Origin: Annulohypoxylon bovei var. microspora
Lineage: Eukaryota; Ascomycota; Sordariomycetes; Xylariales; Hypoxylaceae
Reading direction: 5' to 3'
Assembly (NCBI GenBank): GCA_022836615.1
Contig: MU405305.1
Location: 88,596-152,595 of the forward strand
Length of the DNA stretch: 64,000 nucleotides
Position 1 is the first letter of the stretch; each line of letters begins with the position of its first letter. Below the pieces are notes generated by a model. That model was given only the letters and a program-made list of their open reading frames with translations. It was not told where the DNA came from and made no database searches. Positions 56,737-64,000 of this stretch are shown in pieces. The translations under genes and the position numbers were made by a program.

Positions 56737-58875
56737 CTACGCAGTCTTTCCCTCACTTCCGGCGGAGATCTGCGCGACATCGCCGTTCACTGTCGACCCC
56801 GCTGCAGCTGCGTCCTTGCCGCCGTATGTCTCCGACGCTTTCTCACCAATTACACTACCCCGGCCCAGGCTTTTCTCAGTAGCTTGCTCGCTGGCATGGC
56901 TCTTGGGCGGGACTTTTCTTTTAACAGTGCGCCACTCCATGGTAACGGAGCCGAGGACTGCGAGGCAGGCCATGCAAAGAGCAACCTCAAAGACCACGCG
57001 TAGCGAATCGTTATAACTCTGCAGTGCTGCCGTACGGTACTGCGCGCTAACACTATCGAGCAAGTCGGTAGCCCCCGCGCTCTGAATAAGCTCGGAACTG
57101 ATACCCAGGACGTTGGCGAGGCGGTTGGTTAGCTGGGCGTTGAGCACATTCTGTCCGACAGAGACGAAAACCGCGCCGAATAGTGTCTGTCTGAAAGTAT
57201 CAAAACGTGGGAATTAGCAAGGTGGACAAGTGCCCCGATGAATGACGATTGGACTTTAGATGTGGATAGAGGCAGCTTACCCGAAAAACATCAGCGATGC
57301 GCCGATGGCCACATCCTCTTTTGGCAGCACCGTCTGCGCCGCCATGTTCGGCGCCTGTGACGCCAGGCCGAGGCCAAACCCGTAAACGACCTGGTACCCG
57401 ATCCATTTTCTCTCCGAGGTGTAAATCCCGAGGGTAGTGAGCAAGCCGGTGCCGACGGCGGCGAAGCAGACACCAAGTATGAAAGATGGCGTGTAATATC
57501 CGATCAGTGAGACCAGCTGGCCGTTGAGGATCGACGTCGCGGCGGTAACCAGCACCATGGGAAGGAGATCTATGCCGCTTTTGACAGCCGATTGACCCTG
57601 AATGGCCTGGAACCAAATGGGAAGATAGTACACTACCATTTTGGTTTTAGCACGGGACAATAGTGTCTATCCGATATATAACGGACACTTACGAATTATG
57701 GTCTGGTGTGCACCGATGCACAAGCTTGCCCAGAGGCCCGAGGCGATGCTGCGTTGCAGGAAGAGGCGCGGTGGTAGAATGGCTTGTTCAGGCAGCCATA
57801 TCTGGACCAAGATAAAGGCGATCAGGAGCAGGAAAGAGACCACAAACAGGGCAATAATCCGTCCATTGTTCCACTAGATGCTTGAGTTAGCTATAAAAAC
57901 TTGAGATACAAGTGTACAATGAAAGGTCCAATCGGACACTCACAGGGTATGTGGTGCCACCCCATTGTAGCACGAGGCAAAGGAATCCTAATATATTGGC
58001 CTGGTATATCTTATCTTTCAGAGAAATCTTGGTCCCCGGCTGGTTGGGTACGTGGAGCAAGAAGAATACCAGTACCATCACCACGCCCCCAATAGGAACT
58101 AGCACGGGAGTGTTAGTCATGCCGAGTCGTAAGCCATACGAGGATACGCTTACGGTTAATATAAAAGCACCACCTCCAGGTGACATTTGTGGTGAAGGCG
58201 CCACCCATGGTAGGCCCAAGGAGTGAAGCGACACCGAATACGGCGCCAAAGACTCCTTGATACTTGGGCCGTTTTTGCAACGGGACAGTATAAACAATGA
58301 TTACCATCTGGAGTTAAATGGTCTTAGCAATTCGATAACAGAGAAAATTGCGATATTATTCATCTCAAAGAGGGAAAAGAGCCTACAACACCAGGAAGAA
58401 CACCTCCGGCTCCGAGACCAGCGATGACCCTCCCAAATATGAACGCGATGGAATTCGGAGCTGCACCGCAGAGGGCTGAGCCGACCTCGAACAGTAGTAA
58501 AGACGTCAGGAAAGTGGATTTGACGGGGAGGAACTTGTATAGCTTTCCAAACACCAGTTGAAAAGAGCAGTTGGTAAGCAGGTAAGCCGTGCCGTACCAG
58601 CCAATATTGTCCTTTGAGTGGAACGTGTCAGTGATCTGAGGAATGGTCGTCGAGATAATGAGTTTATCCTGGAAATCTCCGTCAACTTGGAACCCTCCAT
58701 TGATGAGTCTATGCTAACTTACTAAGGACACAACAGACATTGCTATGAACGCTGATAGCATTACCAACGCAAATTTCAGCCTCGAAGGGCCAGCAATGTT
58801 GCTATTTTGGTTCTTTACATCCTTACTATGATCGATCTGCCCTGCTATCTCCTCTCTCCCCTGCTTACAATCCAT
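56737..58875 (-). CDS. MFS drug/toxicant exporter of the DHA2 (14-helix) type, 576 residues
   Basis: H+-antiport exporter in the plasma or vacuolar membrane. Seven exons: 58875-58723, 58668-58387, 58307-58154, 58098-57944, 57873-57693, 57632-57281 and 57190-56737, all phases consistent. Motifs: TIPQITDTFHSKDNIGWYGT at helix 1-2, FIFGRVIAGLGAGG, WRWCFYINLPIGG across splice junction 3, and LYYLPIWFQAIQGQSAVKSG with MFFGQTLFGAVFVSVGQNVL later. This is the classic fungal DHA2 pattern shared with cluster-associated efflux pumps. The C-terminal tail (EKASETYGGKDAAAA...) is hydrophilic. It is divergent from the dehydrogenase gene at 59750. Confidence 0.92.
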
Positions 58876-59749
58876 ATTGGTGATGGGAAGCTGACTCGAG
58901 TGTAGAGAAAGGTGTCAACTGAGACAAAGAGCAAGACAATTTCAAGAATATAAAGGTAACCATACTTTTACAGTACCTAGGTCCTACCTACGCTGATTGA
59001 TTTGACGAATCTCGGACCTCATTTCTAGAAATATGAGACCGGCGCCGAAGTCGATTCGAAGCCTCCGATTGTACCCCGAAGATGTGACATGTAATTATCT
59101 ATCTAGTATCCCTTGTAAATGCAGGCTGTGCCGTTAACTCACTTCGCGCATCGTACAAGCTATGTATATCTCATCGCCTTATATGGCCATTCAATTTAAA
59201 GCCATTAGATATTGTCATGTTAATTTCTTTCTATGCAGTAGGACCCCAGGTATTTATTATCGATTGTCTCTTACAAGTTACAGTTGGATAGCTATCTGCG
59301 CCTGAGATACGAGATGCTGTTGGCTACTCCAGGACGACCGGAGGCGTACCAGTTGATAGGTAGACTCGATTTCGACTTGGTGTAAAGTTTTCTTAATAGC
59401 AGTTTCAAGTAATTGTGAAAGTTGTCTTACCACACACCCATCTCAAAGTATGGCGTCCTGCAGCCACAATAGGTGACTGGCTTGGTTTCAGGAGTATCAA
59501 CGCGTGGCTGTTAAGTCACGTGAGTGGGATGAGAATATGGCTGGGTGTGGCGGGTGATCAGCGCGTTCTGCGGAAATCCTTACTAGGTATGTATTAATGC
59601 CTTGGCATTTGGAGATTCATCCTTCTTCGGGTTAGATCGTTTTAATCAATAAAGTCCCTGAATTCTCCCTTGCGTCGAAAGCAAGCTGATTCGATACGTA
59701 ACAAATATTCATTCAACATCCATAACTAAGTAATTATTACATCATTAAG
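58876..59749. other. Divergent promoter between the DHA2 transporter and the dehydrogenase
   Basis: 874 nt with no gene. The shared intergenic space would allow joint control of the two genes, which is inference only. Confidence 0.55.
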
Positions 59750-60991
59750 ATGTCGCTATATATCGAGGCAATACGCCAGATATTTCCTGGGAAACCTACT
59801 TACACCGAGAAGGATATACCAGATTTGTCTAGCAAGGTGAGCCAGCCTGATGTTGCCGCGTATATTTACTTAGATATATAGGCACCTAGTTGACTATAAT
59901 CAGGTATACATCGTGACCGGCGCGAATACGGGAATCGGCAAAGAAGTTGCCCAGATTCTGTTTTCTAAAAATGCCGTTGTTTGGGTAGCGGCCCGCAATG
60001 AGGAAAAGGGTCGACATGCGATTCAATCCATCCAGGAAGCACATCCTTCGTCAACAGGAAGACTTGAATTTTTACTTCTAGACCTGGGTGATCTATCCAC
60101 CATCAAGAAATCGGCCGAGTCGTTTCTAGCACAAGAGAAGAAACTCCATGTCCTGTATAACAATGCGGGGGTTATGATGCCTCCTAAAGGGAGCAAGTCG
60201 GCCCAGGGGTACGAACTGCAGTTAGGCACCAATTGTTTAGGACACTTCCTTCTCACCAAGCTTCTCACGCCGACCTTAGCCGAGACGGCAAAGGTATCTC
60301 CTGAGGGCAGCGTCCGCGTCATTTGGGTGTCGTCGAGCGCTGCTGAACATCTCCTCCCCGTAGAAGGCGGCATCAACTTCGACAACCTGGACTATAAGAA
60401 TAATATATTCTACGCGCATAAATACGGCGTCAGCAAAGTCGGAAATTTCTATCAGTCGACCGAGTATGCTCGAAAACACCGCAAAGACGGGATCGTCAGC
60501 CTTGTAAGTCGTTTTGAAATTAGACCCCATTGCGCATCGACCAAGACTTGGCCCGTGTAAGCAGGGTCTCGGTGAAGATCAGGAAGAAATAGGGGAAACC
60601 CTGCTAGGTCTAGAGCGCTCTGACAAACGTGCAGTCTTTGAACCCAGGCAACCTCAGTTCGGAACTTGATCGCTATTGTGGTCCAATCGAGATGCTCTTT
60701 CGGAAAGCCACGGTGTATCCTGTCATCAATGGAGCATACACAGAATTGTTCGCCGGTATTTCAAACGAGGTAACGCCAGACAGGTCAGGCGATTGGAGTA
60801 AGTGTCTCATCTCTCCTCGGGTACTTATTGAGTGCTGACATGGATCGTCATCATCAGTCGTTCCATGGGGACGGTTTAGCGATATTCGCAAGGATGTACT
60901 TCAAGGATCGAAACCCCAGTCGGAGGGTGGTACCGGCATTGCGCAGAAGTTTTGGGACTGGAACGAGGAACAAGTAAAGCCTTATGCGTGA
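59750..60991 (+). CDS. Short-chain dehydrogenase/reductase, 327 residues
   Basis: NAD(P)-dependent oxidoreductase of the classical SDR fold, closest in pattern to fungal retinol-dehydrogenase/WWOX-like enzymes. Exons 59750-59836, 59904-60503, 60635-60797 and 60858-60991. Cofactor loop TGANTGIGK (34-42), AARNEEKGR (59-65), NNAG (115-118), catalytic Ser in WVSSSAAEH (about 172), and Tyr203/Lys207 in KYGVSKVGN. The C-terminus has SLNPGNLSSEL and ends FWDWNEEQVKPYA. The substrate is unknown. It sits between two MFS transporter genes. Confidence 0.92.
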
Positions 60992-61881
60992 TTGAAATCT
61001 AGGCACATATATATCGTTCGACGAGAAGAACGGGCAACGGCATTCGGAACCTTGCCGGCCTTGTAAGACACCTGCATAACTTGCATTAGGTATCTACGTA
61101 GCTGCGTAAGATTGACCAATCGTATGGAATCGGACGGCTGTTGCCGAGGGCTCTTTGTATGTATGTAGTAAGGCAATTATCCTTGTCTTGCTATTCGCCT
61201 TGCCGCCACCAATCACGGACCCTGGCTGATTCCAACCGGAAGGATTCCCTACCTACCTAAAGTCCTTTCATGCAGCCAGCCAAGCCGGGTAGGTACCTGT
61301 CATTGACAATGACTTGACAAGGGCTTGACCAGGAGAACATGTTGGTTAGAAACATTTGCGTATATAGTATGCTTCACCCTCACGAAAGAGGTCCTATTGC
61401 ACGTGTGGAAAACTTCCAGATCATTTCGCCTTTTTCTTGTTGGTTTCAATGGCTGTCTACGTGGACAAGTCAAATATACTTATTGCTGCAACTGTAAATG
61501 CTGCAAATACCAACAAACCTAGAGCCTGCATTCGCAGGATCTTCATCCTGCTAAGGGGCGAGAAAGATCCCATCTAAGAATTTAGCCGACGTTGAATGCT
61601 ACGCCAGCATTACCAACATTACTATAGTAAACAGTTGTCGGATTACAGGGCGCAGGACGCATACGAAGATAGACACCTTCTCTATCCAACCAACGAAAGC
61701 CACGGAAGTGAGTGAAGCGTTTGCTCTGCATTCCTCGGCGTATCCCTAGCGAAAAACACCGACCCCTATAGAAGTACCGAGTCGCGCCGGTCAGCACTCC
61801 TTCCAAGACAGTTTTTCCTCCATTCTTTCTACAACATAAGTTTTCAACTTCAAGCACAATCTAGACACTCTGAGAGAAACC
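60992..61881. other. Intergenic region upstream of the second MCT-type transporter
   Basis: No gene supported. An open frame on the minus strand at 61582-61857 lacks any family pattern. Confidence 0.55.
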
Positions 61882-63276
61882 ATGAATTCGGATAAGGAGG
61901 GTTCCATACGGCTTGCGGAGTCACCGCTAAGCGAGAATGAGACGGCGCCGATCGATCCACCGCCGGATGGAGGTTTTGGATGGCTTCAGGTTTTTGTTGG
62001 CCAGTAGGTTCAGAAACCCACTTTACCCTGCCTCGAGATCGTTCTCTAGCTAAGCTAACTAAACCACCTCAAGCCTTGCCCTGTTCAATACCTTCGGCTG
62101 GTTTAACAGCTATGGCATCTTTCAGGACTATTATACGGAGGAACTACATCTACCTCTATCGGCCGTATCTTGGACCGGGAGCGTGCAAGTGTTCCTATTA
62201 GCCTGTATTGGCATGTTCTCAGGCCGCCTATTCGACGCGGGCTACTTCCGGTCGCTAATTGCGATCGGCTCTGTGCTCCAGCTCTTGGCTGTCTTCATGG
62301 CTTCCTTGGCCACCGAGTACTGGCAACTCCTCTTGGCGCAAGGGTTCTGCGGCGGGCTCGGAGCCGGCATCCTGTACTGTCCAATTATCTCTAATGTGGC
62401 TACTTATTTTCGAAAGAAGCGCGCCTTTGCTATCGCCGTAACCACGAGTGGCGCTGCGACGGGCGGCACCATCTTTCCAATCATCGCCCAGCAGCTCCCG
62501 GGTAAAGTTGGGTTCCCGTGGACGATGCGGGTCATGGGGTTTGTCATGTTGTTTAACGCCACGGTGATGATTCTGTTTGCTCGAACAAGGCTGTCGCCTC
62601 GGTCGAAGGGGCCACTTGTTGAATGGACAGCATTTAGAGAATTGCCATATACTTTTTACACGGCCGGCGCCTTCTGTCTATTGATGGGGGTCTACTTAAC
62701 GTACAATTATGTGAGTCTTCAATTGGGAGGTCACCCTCTACTGCTATTGAACGTACCAGCTGACATTTCCAACAGATCAACACATACGGAAGAATAGTCA
62801 TAGGCATGGATGTACAGACTTCGCTAAACACACTCTTTATTGCCAATGCCGTCGGTATCCCCGGTCGAATAGTGCCGGCACTCGTCTCCGACGCCTATCT
62901 CGGGCCTTTCCGAACACTAGTACCACTGGCAGTCGGCTCCAGCGTTTTATACTTCGGCTGGATCGGCATACGAGATGAAAACTCTCTGTACGCATTTGCG
63001 GTTCTGTCCGGCCTAGTCAATGGTGGCGTACAGGCCATATCGATGGCAGGCCTGCCATCCCTAACCAAAGATCTAAGCAAGGTCGGCGTTCGCAGCGGCA
63101 TGATTATGACGATTGGATCCATCGGCTGTCTCTCAGGCCCGCCGATTGCTGGCGCATTAGTTGATGCCGCGAACGGTCGATTCTTATATATGCAAATCTG
63201 GGCAGGTTGCATAATGTTATTGAGCGCGTGCTTTGTGGCTGCTTCGTGGTTTGCCCGCACAAAAAAGGGTGGATGA
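61882..63276 (+). CDS. MFS transporter, monocarboxylate-permease (MCT/MCH) type, 419 residues
   Basis: Exons 61882-62003, 62074-62710 and 62776-63276. A soluble acidic N-terminus runs into PPDGGFGWLQVFVGHLALFN, the family's DGGxGW entry motif, across the first splice site. Then come FNSYGIFQDYYTEEL, SVQVFLLACIGMFSGRLFDA, GFCGGLGAGILYCPII and, in the last exon, FIANAVGIPGRIVPALVSDA and RSGMIMTIGSIGCLSGPPIA. Twelve helices are expected. Substrate unknown. Same family as the gene at 40449-42013 but only moderately similar, so not a recent duplicate. Confidence 0.92.
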
Positions 63277-64000
63277 TGACGTGCATTGACACTTCATCAA
63301 TTCTACCCTGTAGTCTTCGAGATCGTCGGAGTATGAGATATGAGATATGTCTTTATGCAATTAACCTTATTTTTCAAGAGTCGTGGTAGTCAAAATTTAA
63401 CTCCAAAGTGCCCGAGTTTTTGCTCCAACAAGATCAATCGTTTGGATGCTCTTTGCGCAAATTCGTTGCTACATGCAACGATGATTCCTAACGGCGACAC
63501 GTTATCACCTCATGGCCCTAGTCCTTCGCGGTGGAACTCAGGCAATCAGACAATCAGGCAATGCTGAGTATTAGAGAAACTCATCTATGGATCTCGATGA
63601 TCTATCGGGGGAAGGACTAAACCACGTCTCAGATCATCCCTGGTGTGGATTTGAGCTACAAACAGGGGGTAGATCACTTAGTCGGAGCATTGGTCAGTGT
63701 TTAGGTGGCCTAGGTACCTATTAGAACTCACGATGTAGTTGTCGAATTTGTTGCCAACAGCCCGTCAGCCCGTTTAACCCTATAATCATTGGGAAGCTAC
63801 CAACTTTGAAGCCTTTGATCGCCAATCCCTTAAGCCATGAATGAGATTAGTGCCCTTAACTCAGGGGGTAAATTTGAATAACGCCAACAAAATACTATAC
63901 CTGATTCAGCGGTCCCAACAAGTCAAACGTAAACTTGACTTGCTTGATACTTGACTTGGATAAGTCAATTCAAGCCCAAAATATCGTCAAGTTTGGCAAG
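63277..64000. other. Right-edge non-coding stretch
   Basis: No gene seen. The last ~90 nt are rich in CTTGACTT/AAGTCAA words (63920-64000), possibly the start of a repeat or of a regulatory stretch that continues beyond the window. Confidence 0.5.

Noticed and set aside
1..64000. CRISPR arrays, bacterial operons, rRNA genes
   Set aside because: The window is eukaryotic nuclear DNA; no spaced palindromic array or rRNA sequence was seen.

Overview
The window looks like nuclear DNA of a filamentous ascomycete (Pezizomycotina, most likely Sordariomycetes). Most genes have short introns (mostly about 45-75 nt) with GTRNGT donors, CTAAC/CTRAY-like branch sites and YAG acceptors. Gene content is also typical: Yta7, Bni4, Pus1, Med22, Tom22 and Nha1 housekeeping genes, a scytalone dehydratase (DHN-melanin), fungal STAND/NACHT proteins, a Zn2Cys6 regulator and several MFS transporters. 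Exon boundaries below were deduced by hand from splice signals and reading-frame continuity, and each multi-exon model was checked for phase.

Layout. 0-4 kb: the minus-strand 5' part of a YTA7/ATAD2-type AAA-bromodomain gene that runs off the left edge. 4-15 kb: very gene-poor, with one convincing small gene (7286-7627). 15-24 kb: housekeeping block of BNI4, PUS1 and MED22. The MED22 stop codon is followed by 179 further in-frame sense codons of repetitive low-complexity sequence. 24.7-26 kb: a metacaspase without N-terminal prodomain. A four-armed palindromic mobile-element cluster (26209-27332) begins 260 bp upstream of its start codon. 27.9-36 kb: an unknown helical-domain protein, a Zn2Cys6 factor, a secreted alpha/beta hydrolase and a secreted type-B carboxylesterase, all on the plus strand. 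36.3-42 kb: a complete 1186-residue STAND NTPase with a tandemly duplicated acidic linker, then a monocarboxylate-type MFS transporter. 43-48.4 kb: TOM22 and a plasma-membrane Na+/H+ antiporter. 48.4-52.5 kb: gene-free. 52.5-53.2 kb: scytalone dehydratase. 54.2-56.3 kb: a NACHT-less remnant of an NLR-like gene with helical/TPR-like C-terminus, apparently interrupted by a frameshift. 56.7-63.3 kb: DHA2-type drug transporter, short-chain dehydrogenase and a second monocarboxylate-type MFS transporter, possibly a small metabolic or export group.

How the genes fit together. The left and central blocks are core cellular functions (chromatin AAA ATPase, septin/chitin scaffold, tRNA modification, Mediator, mitochondrial import, ion homeostasis). 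Interleaved are accessory genes tied to cell death or non-self recognition (metacaspase, intact STAND protein, broken STAND-like gene) and to environmental chemistry (secreted hydrolases with a nearby regulator, melanin enzyme, transporters). I do not see a clearly new multi-gene system. The strongest unusual signals are the MED22 in-frame stop, the palindromic element at the metacaspase promoter, the broken NLR-like gene, the duplicated exon-intron junction in an MFS gene and the duplicated acidic linker in the STAND protein.
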